Notes: generated by a model not told the origin, from the sequence alone. Positions 18,306 through 28,986 are shown, counted from the stretch's first letter. The stretch is DNA of 64,000 nucleotides from JAACFF01 sp963701435 (GCA_963701435.1 CAVPAL010000007.1:434001-498000); one strand, 5' to 3'. Made by a program: numbers and translations.

Positions 18306-19667
18306 TTACGGGTTTTTTTCATACGCCGGTTGGCGGGTAACGGCCGTTTCATGCATTTGGTCATCTTCCAACATCAAACGCGCCGCGCGTCGCCCAATTT
18401 CTACGGCAAAATTTGTGCCGCGATCCCAGGGATACACCTGGCTCATACTCGCAAAATAAAGACGCGCCAGCGGCGTGCGGATATCGGGAATATTTTGCGA
18501 ATGGTTCAACAGCGGCACAGGTTGAGCATAGGTTTCCCGGAACACCCAGCTTTTGCGCACCCAATCGCGCTTAAAAGCAGGATTAAATTTATGCAGCACG
18601 CCGGTGAAGCGCTGCTCTAACTCCGCCTGACTGAGCGAAAAATATTCATGGTCAGGCGGTATATAATCGCCGCAGTAGACAATGACATCGTCGCCATAAT
18701 GGCGGCGATCGATAAAGTTGGTGTGTTCGACCAGCGCCAAAAAGGGGATTTCATTCTGGCTTTTGTCGGGCGAGCGGGCGGGAATATTAAGCCAGTAGGT
18801 CATTCCATCCGGCATGAGCGGTTGTTTTAGCGCCAGGGTCATCACCACGGCGCCCATGTTTTTTAGTTTTAGAAGTTGATCCAGGTAGTCTGCGGGCAGT
18901 TCGGGCGCCATCCGGCGCATCAAACCGGGCGAAACGGTTGCCAAAACCTGATCAAAGAGTTGGGTTGAATCGGCGGCGGTGACGGCGAAACGGCCGTTTT
19001 CAGCCTGCAGCACAGCTTTAACAGGGTGGTTCAATAAAATCTGGCCGCCGCGCGCGACCACCGCCTCGGTGAGCGTATCGACCATAAACTGGAAACCGCC
19101 CTCAAAATAACCCAGGCGCATGGAGCGCACGTGCAGACGCGCCCACATCCAGGCCATGTTGACCTGCTGATAGTAGGGGCCAAATTTACCGATCAACAGT
19201 GGACGCCAGATCCGGTCATATATTTTGTCGCCATACGTACGTCGCAGCCAGGAATCGGCCGTTTCCTGCTCCAGCCTGCGCCAGGGTTTGCTAAAACGCA
19301 AATAGGCGCTGACGCTGCCGTAGCGCGCCACATCAAGCAGGTTAAAACCGGGAAAAGTAATCCAGCGCCAGGGTGAATCAAAAGGCACAATTTTATCATC
19401 GTAAATTACCGACGTCGTCGGGCGCGGAAAAAACAATTTATCGCGAATGCCCAATTCTTCAACCAGCGCGATGATCGCTTTATCGGAGGTGAAGATATGA
19501 TGGTAAAACTTTTCCAGCGGCCAATCCCACTTTTCGTCCTGAAATCCAGCCGCCAGACCGCCGGTTTGCCCGGCGGCCTCAAACAAAATCACGTCATGAC
19601 CCGCTGCCAATAAATCATAAGCCGCCGACAATCCGGCCAGGCCGGCGCCAATAATTGCAATTTTCAT
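18306..19667 (-). CDS. FAD-dependent amine-oxidase-like oxidoreductase
   Basis: 453 residues. An N-terminal dinucleotide-binding motif GAGLAGLSAAYDLLAAG (about 7-23) is followed by the flavin-family GG motif QTGGLAAGF. The fold looks like the protoporphyrinogen oxidase / UDP-galactopyranose mutase group, and LEKFYHHIF near residue 52 is common in the homologues found near polysaccharide genes. The substrate is not evident. Its start overlaps the end of the flippase-like gene by four bases (ATGA), and the nucleotide-sugar dehydrogenase follows, which argues for a role in a surface glycan or lipid-linked sugar pathway. Confidence 0.8.
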   Translation of the reverse strand: MKIAIIGAGLAGLSAAYDLLAAGHDVILFEAAGQTGGLAAGFQDEKWDWPLEKFYHHIFTSDKAIIALVEELGIRDKLFFPRPTTSVIYDDKIVPFDSPWRWITFPGFNLLDVARYGSVSAYLRFSKPWRRLEQETADSWLRRTYGDKIYDRIWRPLLIGKFGPYYQQVNMAWMWARLHVRSMRLGYFEGGFQFMVDTLTEAVVARGGQILLNHPVKAVLQAENGRFAVTAADSTQLFDQVLATVSPGLMRRMAPELPADYLDQLLKLKNMGAVVMTLALKQPLMPDGMTYWLNIPARSPDKSQNEIPFLALVEHTNFIDRRHYGDDVIVYCGDYIPPDHEYFSLSQAELEQRFTGVLHKFNPAFKRDWVRKSWVFRETYAQPVPLLNHSQNIPDIRTPLARLYFASMSQVYPWDRGTNFAVEIGRRAARLMLEDDQMHETAVTRQPAYEKNP

Positions 19668-20685
19668 ACAACCGCTTCCTCAATTTCTTCATTTTTATCG
19701 ACTGAGGTAACCGCGCGGCTAAAATCTGACCAGCCCAAGCCCTCTTTAAGCATATAGTAAGCGCCTAACAGCGTGATGGGCAGCCACAGCGCTGCATGCA
19801 GCACCAGCGTATAGGCCGTCGCCACGGCGCGGCCGACGCCAAACAATACCAATGTCTCAATACCGGGCGTATCAAACGTGCCCACATAACCGGGTGCGGA
19901 AGGCAGCGTCGTGAACAGGTTGACGACGCCATTCATCAACATCAACGCAAAAAAGCTGACCTGAAAATCGAAGGCGTGCATGACAAACCAATATTTGACG
20001 GTTTCCAACAGCCAGATGACAACCGAAGTGAGGAAAATCATGATTACATTGCGAAAACTACGCAAGGAGACTCAAGACCTTCCAGAAAACGGCGCAAAAA
20101 ATCAAGCACGGGCTGGCGAAACCGGACGGGCAGCAGTTTGCTAAGAATCATATCGGCCATGCGGTAGAAAAAATCGGGGCGCGCCGCGAGACCAAAAAAG
20201 AGAATGAGGGCAGCAAAAAAAGCGAGACTGGCAAAAATGACCAGGGTGCGCACGCTTTCGCTGGGAATGGGGGTCAGCGGCAGCGCCACAAACACGAATA
20301 CGAGCATGACCAGCCCGTCAAAGACACGTTCAACAATGACGGTCGCCAGGCTGGCGCCCACAGCCACGCCTTCGCGCTCGCGCAGCACGAAGGAACGCAG
20401 CAGTTCACCGGCGCGAAAAGGATAAACGTTGTTGCCCATGTAGCCAATCACAACCACGGGGAATAAACGGCGGACGGGGATTTTCTTTAACGGCCGTAAC
20501 ATATAATCCCAGCGCCATGTCCGCGCCCACACGGCCACAAAGTACACAGCCACGGCCGGAATCAGCCAGGCGTAATTTGCAGATTGCACCTGGCTGAAAA
20601 CTTCCGTCAACTTTAAGCCTTGCAGGGCATAAATTATAAAGCCAAGGCTGATGATAACGCCCAGCCAGAATTGCCACTTCTTCAA
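19664..20685 (-). pseudogene. LPG-synthase-TM/UPF0104-type membrane protein, frameshifted
   Basis: Two overlapping frames make one protein of about 340 residues: 20685-20044 (N-terminal part, ending in LRRFLEGLES) and about 20075-19664 (starting RSFRNVIMIF). One missing base near 20075 separates them. The joined protein has about eight membrane helices, the family motif GYMGNNVYPFRAGELLRSFVL near residue 80 and the conserved SAPGYVGTFDTPG near its end. The family includes lysylphosphatidylglycerol synthase transmembrane domains and polyisoprenyl-linked flippase-like proteins. It is the first gene of the operon with the FAD oxidoreductase and dehydrogenase. It may be intact in the cell if the base is a sequencing error. 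Confidence 0.8.
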
Positions 20686-20708
20686 AACATTGTTCCTTAA
20701 ATTTCAAA

Positions 20709-20746
20709 TTGCAACAGATACCGAGTATACACGTTATCTGTTGCAA
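20709..20746. promoter_or_regulatory. Perfect 12-bp inverted repeat upstream of the flippase-like operon
   Basis: TTGCAACAGATA (20709-20720) and TATCTGTTGCAA (20735-20746) with a 14-base spacer, 24 bases upstream of the gene start at 20685. Placement fits an operator or a leader hairpin. Confidence 0.5.
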
Positions 20747-20893
20747 AACCGTACCATTCTACCAGACTGGAGCAAATGGCCGCGAACCAGACCGGCACAG
20801 TTCTACCTGAAATTTAATTTAGCAAGCTTGCTTTTCACGTTGCGGCTGGATTTTCGTCCCACATAAGTCGGTTTTAAGCGCAGCCTACGCCAG

Positions 20894-20922
20894 TTTGCAA
20901 TCTCAACAGCATCGTCTATAAT
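20894..20922 (+). promoter_or_regulatory. Promoter of tRNA-Pro
   Basis: TATAAT (20917-20922) with TTTGCA (20894-20899) 17 bases upstream. Transcription would start a few bases before the tRNA 5' end at 20933. Confidence 0.6.
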
Positions 20923-20932
20923 CCCACTTGCT

Positions 20933-21006
20933 CGGGGCGTGGCGCAGTCTGGCAGCGCGCTTCGTTCGGGTCGAAGAGGTCGTGGGTTCAAATCCCGCCG
21001 CCCCGA
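20933..21006 (+). tRNA. tRNA-Pro (anticodon CGG)
   Basis: A complete cloverleaf: acceptor CGGGGCG / CGCCCCG, D stem GCGC / GCGC, anticodon stem CTTCG / CGAAG with loop TTCGGGT (anticodon CGG), and T arm GTGGG TTCAAAT CCCGC. CCA is not encoded. It lies directly upstream of the restriction island; no copy of its 3' end was found at the far side, so there is no sign of tRNA-targeted integration. Confidence 0.95.
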
Positions 21007-21013
21007 CAGTATT

Positions 21014-21043
21014 AAACCGTTCTCATTAGAGAGCGGTTTTTTT
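21014..21043 (+). terminator. Terminator after tRNA-Pro
   Basis: AAACCGTTCTC and GAGAGCGGTTT around ATTA, followed by a run of T. Typical rho-independent terminator eight bases after the tRNA. Confidence 0.85.
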
Positions 21044-21138
21044 ATCTCTTGGGGGAACCGGCCATTTTCCCACCCACAATATGCCACTCACAGAATATTC
21101 CGCTATCATAGACGCACAGTCTTATTGAGGAAGCGTTT

Positions 21139-23147
21139 ATGAACCATACCGTCCATAACAATATTGTCAGTTTTATATGGGGCATTGCCGATGATGTACT
21201 GCGTGATGTCTATGTACGCGGCAAATATCGGGATGTGATTTTGCCGATGACGGTGATTCGGCGGCTGGATATTTTGTTGGCGCCGAGCAAAGATGAGGTG
21301 CTGAAAATGCACCAATTTTTGGAGGAGAACAAGATTGAGGCGGGCATTGCCCAATATCGGCCAATTACAGGTTACCCCTTCTACAATACCTCTCCATTCA
21401 CGCTGCAACGGCTGTATGATACGCCCAGCCAGATTAAGGCCAACTTCACGGCGTACTTGAATGGCTTTAGCGACAACGTGCAGGAGATCATTCGCAAGTT
21501 TAAGTTTCATAACCAGTTAGAAACGTTGGATGATGCCAACCGCCTCTACCCTTTGCTGGAAAAGTTTTTGTCGCCGCGTATGAATTTGGGCGTGAATCCG
21601 GTGACAGACAGCCGGGGCAATGTGCTGCATCATGGCTTGTCTAATTTGGGCATGGGCTATGTCTTTGAGGAGCTGATTCGCCGCTTTAATGAGGAAAATA
21701 ATGAGGAGGCTGGCGAGCATTTTACGCCGCGTGACATTATTCAGTTGATGGTGCATTTGCTGTTTGAGCCGGTGGCGGAGCAGATTGAGAGCGGCACGTA
21801 TCTGGTCTATGACGGGGCCTGTGGCTCTGGTGGCATGTTGACGGAGGCGGAAAAGTTCTTTTTGGGGTTGGCCGAGGCGCGAGGTAAGCGGGTGTCGTTG
21901 GAACTGTATGGGCAGGAGGTGAACCCGGAGACGTATGCTATTTGTACGGCCGATATGCTCATACAGGGACGCAGCACGGAAAACATCGCGTTTGGTTCCA
22001 CCCTGCGATACGATGCTTTTATGCGCACCAACTTTGATTTCATGCTGTCCAATCCACCCTATGGCAAGTCGTGGAGTGTGGATAAAGAGTTCATTTATGA
22101 CGGCAAAAAGAAAGAGGTGATTGACCATCGTTTTGCGGTGGGTTTGCCGCGCAGCAGTGATGGGCAGTTGCTCTTTTTGGTCAATATGCTGACCAAGATG
22201 AAGGACACGCCACGCGGCAGCCGCATTGCCCATGTTCACAATGGCTCGGCTTTGTTTACGGGGGATGCGGGACAAGGAGAAAGCGAGATTCGCAAGTGGA
22301 TACTTGAGAATGATTGGCTGGAAGCGATTATCGGACTGCCGCTGAATATGTTTTATAACACGGGCATTGCCACCTACATTTGGGTGCTTGAGCAATCGCA
22401 AGCCGGAACACCGCCAGGGCAAGGTGCAGTTGATTGATGGGCGCGAACTGTATACCAAGCTGCGTAAGAATTTGGGCAGTAAGAATTGCGAGTTTACGGC
22501 CGACCACATCCGCACCCTCATGGACACCTTTTTGAACTTTGCCGACAGCGACATCAGTCAAATTTTTGACAATGAGGATTTTGGTTATCACAAGATTACG
22601 GTAGAACGGCCGTTACGCCTCAAAACCCATGTCACCCCAGAGCGATTGGCCGCGTTCAATGCTAATTATCCAGAGGATGGTGCCTTAGCTGACGGGCTGG
22701 TCGGGCTGGTGGGCCATGAGCCACACCTTGATTTTAACCAGGTGCAAAAGCAGTTTAATAAATGGTTAAAGGGTGCGGGGCGCAAGATGACGGCCAAACA
22801 GAAGAAAACGTTGTGGGCGGCATTTACGGAAACGGATGAAGCGGCCCAGCCGGTGGTCAAGAAGAAACACAAGGATGGCACCATGCGAGTACGAACCAGA
22901 CAGCAGCCTGCGCGATACGGAAAATGTGCCGCTGACGGAAACGATTGAAGCTTATTTTGCGCGGGAAGTGCTGCCTCATGTGCCGGATGCCTGGATTGAT
23001 GAGAGCAAGACGGTGCGCGGTTATGAGATTTCCTTCACCAAATATTTTTACCAGTATGAGCCGTTGCGGTCGCTGGCGGAGATTGTGGCTGATATTCGGG
23101 CGTTGGAAGCGGAAACGGATGGCTTGCTGGAGCAGATTGTGAAGTAG
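21139..23147 (+). pseudogene. hsdM: Type I restriction-modification DNA methyltransferase subunit, two frameshifts
   Basis: Reads as HsdM across three frames: 21139 to about 22390, about 22390-22885 and about 22885-23147. The first shift looks like one extra T at GTGCTTGAGC (22390); the second like one missing base near ATGCGAGTAC (22884). Joined length is about 670 residues, with S-adenosylmethionine motif I (DGACGSGGML) and catalytic motif IV SNPPYGKSW for N6-adenine methylation. The C-terminal part (RDTENVPLTETI to LEQIVK) matches the HsdM tail that contacts HsdS. The octamer ACGGCCGT, frequent elsewhere, occurs only once here. It heads the order hsdM-hsdS-unknown-RAYT-hsdR. Confidence 0.88.
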
Positions 23148-23206
23148 TGCAAGGCACACGCAAAACGGCCGTTCTCGACCAAAACCTTTAGCGTGTGCCT
23201 TGCACT
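23146..23206. repeat. REP-like hairpin A (hsdM-hsdS junction)
   Basis: Perfect 16-bp arms AGTGCAAGGCACACGC (23146-23161) and its complement (23191-23206). It starts inside the hsdM stop codon. It shares GTGCAAGGCAC with the other copies of the family in this island but differs in the inner arm bases (ACACGC instead of ACGGGCC). The loop contains an ACGGCCGT octamer. Confidence 0.75.
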
Positions 23207-23222
23207 GCCCAGGGAAACAACT

Positions 23223-24574
23223 ATGATGCAACCGTATCCAGCTTATAAAGATTCAGGGTTAGATTGGTTGGGCGAAGTTCCTGCCCATTGGGAAATCAAA
23301 AGTTCAACGTTGGGTTACAATTTGCAGAATCCTGGAAATTGAATGATGTCGAACGCCCAATGTACTGTCATCTGCTCACGAATGGCATTAAGTTCAAAGA
23401 GTACGAATACTTGAAGCTCAGAAACGTGACCGAAGGCAGAATTGGGTCAATACAAGGTGGTTCAAGCAAGGTGATTGGTTGTAATTATCATGTGCGCTTA
23501 TGAAGGGGGCATTGCTATTTCTGAACTATCGACGGTATATGTCAGCCCAGCTTATCGTGTTTACGAAACACAGAGACTAATTGCCAAAACCTATTTTCAA
23601 ATATTTGATGCAGATGCTTCACATCTATTTGGATGAATTACAAACGGCAATTACTGCGGATTTGACCAGCAAGATCGTATCAAGTACGCAAGATGATTTT
23701 GCTGAAACTACTTGTGCCTATTCCACCAATTACGAAGAACAAACAGCGATTGTGGAGTTTTTGGAGGAGCAAACGGCCGTTATCAACCAATTCCTCGCCA
23801 ATAAACGCCAGCTAATCACCTTGTTGGAAGAGCAGAAACAGGTGGTGATTAATACGGCCGTGACACAGGGATTGGACACGGCCGTTGCCCGCAAACCCTC
23901 CGGCATTGACTGGCTCGGTGATATTCCCGCTCATTGGACGAGAATTCCTATCAAATACACGTTGCATCAAATGATTGATACAGAGCATAAGACACGCCCA
24001 ATTTTACGAAGATGATAGGTTTTTGCGTAGCCTGTACTTCAAATATTAAAACAGGCCAACTTGTGTTCAATGATGCAAAATATTACCTAACGAAGAAGGA
24101 CTATAAAGAATGGACTCAACGAGGAAAGTCTCCAGAACCTGGAGATATTATGTTTTACTCATGAAGCTGCAGCATGGTGAAGCACTGTGTTGTTCCTGAA
24201 GAACCTGTTTCTATGTCTTGCATCAAAGAACAGTCTTATTCAGAGTAGATCATAGCAAACTGATCCCTGAATTTGGTCTGTATTCTTATTTATGGTGGTG
24301 CAAGAATCAGAATTCATCACATTGTCGTCTCAAGGTTCAACTGAATTTGCACATTTTAACATTAGTGACATCGGTAGCATTCCAATGCTCATTGCCACCT
24401 TTGAGTGAACAACAAGAAATTGTTGATTATCTTGATAGCAAAACGGCCGAAATCAACACCGCCATCGAACGCACCCAACGCGAAATCGAGCTGATTGAAG
24501 AATACCGCACCACACTGATTGCCCACGCCGTCACCGGCAAAATCGACGTGCGCGGTGCAAGGCACGGGCCATAA
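23223..24574 (+). pseudogene. hsdS: Type I restriction specificity subunit, heavily frameshifted
   Basis: The start (23223) encodes a classical HsdS opening, YKDSGLDWLGEVPAHW, then the frame closes at about 23340. Conserved spacer helices survive: EEQTAIVEFLEEQTAVIN near 23750 and SEQQEIVDYLDSKTAEIN near 24400, and the second half-subunit opens with SGIDWLGDIPAHW near 23905. Both target-recognition domains (about 23320-23700 and 23960-24380) carry several frame changes and stops. No functional specificity subunit can be made as written. The last codons and the stop (GARHGP, TAA at 24572-24574) lie inside REP-like hairpin B. Confidence 0.85.
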
Positions 24575-24616
24575 AAGCTATGAATGACCAAGGTGCTTTG
24601 GCCCGTGCCTTGCACC
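24554..24616. repeat. REP-like hairpin B (63 bp)
   Basis: Perfect 17-bp arms GGTGCAAGGCACGGGCC (24554-24570) and complement (24600-24616) around a 29-base spacer. It supplies the hsdS stop codon. The whole 63 bp is identical to copy C at 25145-25207. Confidence 0.9.
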
Positions 24617-24632
24617 ACTCTTGGGAGGTTAT

Positions 24633-25134
24633 ATGAAATTGCCCTGGTTCGGCCGTAAAAAACAACAGCCACACACAGTTGTAGATCATAAACGGCCGTT
24701 GTCCCCCGACATCGACCACACCATCGACCGGCGGCTCTATTACCGCCCCACCCAGCCCGGCGCAACCTGCCCCCGCTGTCGCAAGACATTGATCCAGGAA
24801 CTCGCCACCTACCTGGTTGTCACCTTCAACGATACCGGTCAGGAAACAGATCGGTTTATGGTTGGCGGCGATTTTGGTCACTACTGCCCCAACTGCCCCA
24901 CCATCGTCATCGATCCGGCTGAGCTAGAGCCATATCTGGATGCTCGCCCACACCCAATTTAAGTCCGGCAAGGGCTTTGCCGTTCTGGGGCGGGTAGCAC
25001 TGGAAGGGTTTACCGAAGAAGAAAACAACACACCAGTTGGCGAACTGGAATCAATCCCGATTGTTCCCTTTCACCCAAGCCCTTCCCGCGCAAAACCAAA
25101 AAGCAAACGACGCAAAAAGCGCAAGGGAAGATAG
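24633..25134 (+). pseudogene. Unknown small protein with CxxC zinc-ribbon-like motifs, frameshifted
   Basis: Start ATG at 24633 after GGGAGG. Frame one (to about 24938) has CPRC near residue 48 and CPNC near residue 86, a likely zinc-binding pair around a short beta-rich domain. Near 24938 one extra G (CTGGATGCTC) shifts the frame; the second frame continues MLAHTQFKSGKGFAVLG to a basic tail rich in Lys and Arg at 25134. Joined length is about 166 residues. I recognise no family. It sits inside the restriction locus between two REP-like hairpins. Confidence 0.55.
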
Positions 25135-25144
25135 AGCTGTCGGC

Positions 25145-25240
25145 GGTGCAAGGCACGGGCCATAAAAGCTATGAATGACCAAGGTGCTTTGGCCCGTGCC
25201 TTGCACCGCTCATAAGGTGCTTTGGCCCGTGCCTTGCACC
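25145..25240. repeat. REP-like hairpin C plus a partial right-half copy
   Basis: Full 63-bp copy at 25145-25207, identical to hairpin B, followed by a second right half (AAGGTGCTTTGGCCCGTGCC and the rest) at 25214-25240. It lies just upstream of the RAYT-type transposase gene. Confidence 0.9.
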
Positions 25241-25269
25241 ACTCACACTCAAAACCAAGAGACAAGAAA

Positions 25270-25849
25270 ATGCCAAAACCACGCCCACCCTACATTCAAG
25301 GAAATTACTACCACTTCTACAATCGTGGCAGTCATAAACAATCCATCTTTCACGATCCCAACGACTACACCTATCTCCTTGGTCATCTAAAAACATACGC
25401 CCAAAAATTCGCCATCGCCATCATCGCCTACTGCTTGCTGCCCAACCATTACCACATCCTCGCTCGTCAAGACAATCACGTCGAAGCTCGCGTCCTCATC
25501 CAACGCCTGTTCAACCGTTACGGCAAAACCTACCGGGAAAAATACACCCATTCCGGTACCATCTTTGAAGGCCCGTACGATGTCAAAATCGTCACCGACG
25601 ACCGTTATTTGCTTCATCTATGCCGTTACATCCACGCCAACCCCGTCAAACACGGCATCGTCACTGACATTCTCGACTGGCCTTATTCCAACTATGCCTG
25701 AATGGGTAGGCCTACGTCCCGGTACACTCGTAGACAAACAATTTATCAACGAAAATTTCCCGAATCCCGGAGAATATAAAGAATTCGTCCAAGACTACCT
25801 CCTAAACAACAATCTCCCTGATGGCATGGACGATTACCTTTTTTACTAA
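25270..25849 (+). pseudogene. REP-associated tyrosine transposase (RAYT, Y1/IS200-like), frameshifted
   Basis: About 192 residues when joined. The N-terminus (YIQGNYYHFYNRGSHKQSIF) and the HUH motif in PNHYHIL are typical of the Y1_Tnp/RAYT family; LLHLCRYIHANPVKHG is the conserved helix with the likely catalytic region. After NYA near 25701 one extra base closes the frame; the tail EWVGLRPGTL to DDYLFY reads in another frame to 25849. RAYTs are single-copy relatives of IS200 transposases found beside the REP hairpins they act on, and here such hairpins flank it on both sides within 30-40 bp. The start ATG 25270 is chosen because the longer frame begins inside a hairpin. Confidence 0.88.
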
Positions 25850-25854
25850 AGCGC

Positions 25855-25946
25855 AATGCAGTGCAGGGCACGGGCCTCAATGCAGTGCAAGGCACGGGCC
25901 GTAAATACTATAAATGACTAAGACCGTTTGGCCCGTGCCTTGCACT
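25855..25946. repeat. REP-like hairpin D with an extra left arm
   Basis: Full copy at 25884-25946: arms AGTGCAAGGCACGGGCC (25884-25900) and complement (25930-25946), 29-base spacer. A second left arm with one change (GTGCAGGGCACGGGCC) lies at 25861-25876. It sits right after the RAYT stop and before hsdR. Together with copy C it brackets the transposase with outward duplicated half-sites. Confidence 0.88.
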
Positions 25947-25971
25947 ACTACGATACATAATAGGATTAACC

Positions 25972-28911
25972 ATGACCACAGACACCAGCGAAGCCGGACT
26001 AGAAACCCTCATCACCGAATATCTGGTCAACCACAACCAATACATCTCTGGCAATCCCCAAGATTACGACAAAGCCTTCTGCCTGGATCGGCTCCAATTG
26101 CTCGCCTTCCTGGAAGCCACCCAGGCCGACACCCTAGCCAAGATTCCCCACCACGACAAACTGCTGCAACGCCTCAGCGACCAAATACGGGATAAAGGCA
26201 TTGTGGAAGTGCTGCGCAAAGGCATCAAATACCAGCAGCATCGCCTCACCCTCTACTATCCCCAACCGCCCAACAACCTCAACCCCGAAGCGGTGCAAAC
26301 ATTATCAGGCCAACCGCTTTTCCGTTACCCGGCAGGTCCATTTCAGCCAGCAGCGCCCTGGCCAATCGCTGGATATGGTCATCTTCATCAACGGCCTGCC
26401 CCTCATCACCTTTGAACTCAAAAACAACCTGACCAAACAAAACGTCAACCACGCCAAACGCCAATACCGCGAAGACCGCGACCCCAAAGAACCGCTCTTC
26501 CGCTTTGCCCGCTGCCTGGTGCACTTGGCCGTCGATGACCAGGAAGTGTGGATGACCACTGAACTCAAAGGCAAATCAACCTTCTTCCTGCCCTTCAATC
26601 GCGGGCAGGGCTACGGCAAACCGATTTGGGAAGCGGTCAATCATGGCAAAGGCAATCCCCTCAACCCCAACGGCCTGATGACCGCCTATTTGTGGGAAGA
26701 AGTGCTGACCAAAGAAAGCTTAAGCGGCATTGTCGAAAAGTATGCCCGCATCATCCAGGACAAGGACAAGAAAACGGGCAAGAAAAAGCCGCCCAAGCTG
26801 ATCTTCCCCCGCTTTCACCAACTGGACGCCGTGCGCAAGCTGCTGCGCGATGCGCAAAGCAACGGCGCGGGGCAGCGCTATCTCATCCAACATTCGGCCG
26901 GTTCCGGCAAAAGCTACTCCATCGCCTGGCTGGCCCATCAACTGGTGGAACTGAACAGCCTCTACACCCACGAACCCATCTTCAACTCCATCATCGTCGT
27001 CACTGACCGGGTGGTGCTCAACCGCCAAATTCGGGACACCATCAAACAGTATGCCCATGTGGAAGGCGTGGTGGCGGCCGTGCGCGGCAGCACCGAACTG
27101 GCCGAAGCGTTGGAAGCGGGCAAGAAAATCATCATCGCCACCATTCAAACCTTCCCCTTTGTTCTGCCCAAAATCGGCGAGATGGGCGACAAAACCTTTG
27201 CCGTCATCATCGACGAAGCCCACAGCAGTCAGGGCGGCAACGTCGCCGCCAAAATGAATCTGGCCTTGGGTCGGGAAGCCGTCGAAGAAATTGAAGATGA
27301 TGAAGACGTCATCAACGCCCTGATTAAAAGCCAAAAGATGCTGACCAACGCCAGCTACTTCGCCTTCACCGCCACGCCCAAAAACCGCACCTTGCAAACC
27401 TTTGGCGTGCAACACGGCGAAAAATATTATCCCTTCCACGTCTACACCATGAAACAGGCCATCGAAGAAGGCTTTATCATGGACGTGCTGGCAAATTACA
27501 CCACCTACAACAGCTACTACAAAATCCTCAAAAAAGTGGCAGACGATCCCCAATTCGACAGCAAACGGGCCAACAAACGGCTGCGCCAATATGTGGAAGG
27601 CCATCCCGACAGCATCCGCCAAAAAGCGGAAATCATGATCCACCACTTCTTTGATGAGGTCATCAAACCCAAGAAGATCGGCGGGCAGGCCAAAGCAATG
27701 GTGGTCACGGCCGGCATCATCAACGCCATTGAATACTTTTGGGCGTTTCAAGCCTACCTGCAAGAAATCAACTCCCCTTACAAAGCCATCGTCGCCTTCT
27801 CCGGCACCAAAAATCACAAGGGCGGCAGCCTATGATGAAGCCAGCCTGAACGGCTTCCCCAGCCGCGATATTGAAGAGAAATTTGAGGAAGACGAATACC
27901 GCTTTTTGATTGTGGCCGAAAAATACCAGACCGGCTATGACCAACCGCTGCTGCATACGATGTATGTAGACAAGGTGCTGTCAGATGTGAAAGCAGTGCA
28001 AACCCTCTCCCGCCTCAATCGCTCCCACCCCGACAAAACAGACACCTTCGTCCTGGATTTTGTCAACAGCTCCGATGCCATCCAAAAAGCGTTTGACCCC
28101 TTCTACCAGACCACCATCCTGAGCGAAGGGGCCGACTTTGACCGCCTCAATGATTTACAAGATGCGCTTGATGCCTTCCAGGTCTATTCAGCGGAGCAGG
28201 TGCAGAACCTTCATGTCGCTGTTCATACGCGGGGCCGAACGGGACAAACTCGACCCGTTTCTGGATGTCAGTGCCGTCTTCTACCGGGACAATCTGGATG
28301 AGGATGAGCAAATCGATTTCAAGGCCAAAGCCAAATCCTTTGTGCGCCTCTACCAGTTTTTGGCCCAAATCCTGCCCTTTGTCGATGCCCACATGGAAAG
28401 CCTGAAAACCTTCCTCAAGCTGCTGCTGACCAAGCTGCCCGCACCCGATGATCCTGATTATTTGAAGGGGATTTTGGAAAGTGTGGATTTGGACAGCTAC
28501 CGGGTGGAGCATGAAGCGACGGTGCATATCATGCTGGAAGGCAACAAGGAAATTGACCCCATCCCCACCGAAATTGGCGGCGGCCGTTATGTGCCGGAAC
28601 TGGATTTGTTGAGCCACATCATTGCCGATTTTAACCAGCGTTTTGGCAATACCACCTGGGGCAGTGATGAAAAGGTGACGCGGGATATTTTTGAGGATTT
28701 GGCGCAAGAAGTGGCCGAAAGTGAAGAGTATCAACAAGCCAAAGCCCATTCAGGCCGCCAAAATGCGCGGATTGCCTTTGAGAAGATGCTGGTAACGGCC
28801 GTGCAAAAGTACATCTACACCCGCACCGATTTTTACCGTGACTTCACCAATCAGCCAGAGGTGAAAAGTTTCCTGGTGAATGAGTTGTTTCGGTATGATT
28901 ATGATGGGTGA
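25972..28911 (+). pseudogene. hsdR: Type I restriction endonuclease subunit, three frameshifts
   Basis: Joined length about 980 residues, as expected for HsdR. Four frame segments: 25972 to about 26325, about 26325-27832, about 27832-28205 and about 28205-28911. The N-terminal nuclease motif is complete (DMVIFINGLPLITFELKN, the D-x-E-x-K core). The motor has Walker A SAGSGKS, DEAH box IIDEAHSSQGG, motif III FTATPK and the motif V/VI region YQTGYDQPLL to QTLSRLNRSHP. The C-terminal domain is present to FRYDYDG. ACGGCCGT is absent from 24680 to 28790, a gap unlike most of the window. Either decayed or badly sequenced. Confidence 0.9.
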
Positions 28912-28986
28912 TGGGTAGGAACGGCCGTTTCACAAGTCAACCAGAAAATGCATCCGCGGCGTCTGCCATTTATGTCAGGCCTGATT

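Noticed and set aside
23146..25946. CRISPR array from the repeated GTGCAAGGCAC units.
   Set aside because: The units are long inverted repeats placed between genes at irregular distances, not regularly spaced direct repeats.
20933..28986. Integration of the restriction island at the tRNA-Pro gene.
   Set aside because: No direct repeat of the tRNA 3' end was found at the far side and there is no integrase.
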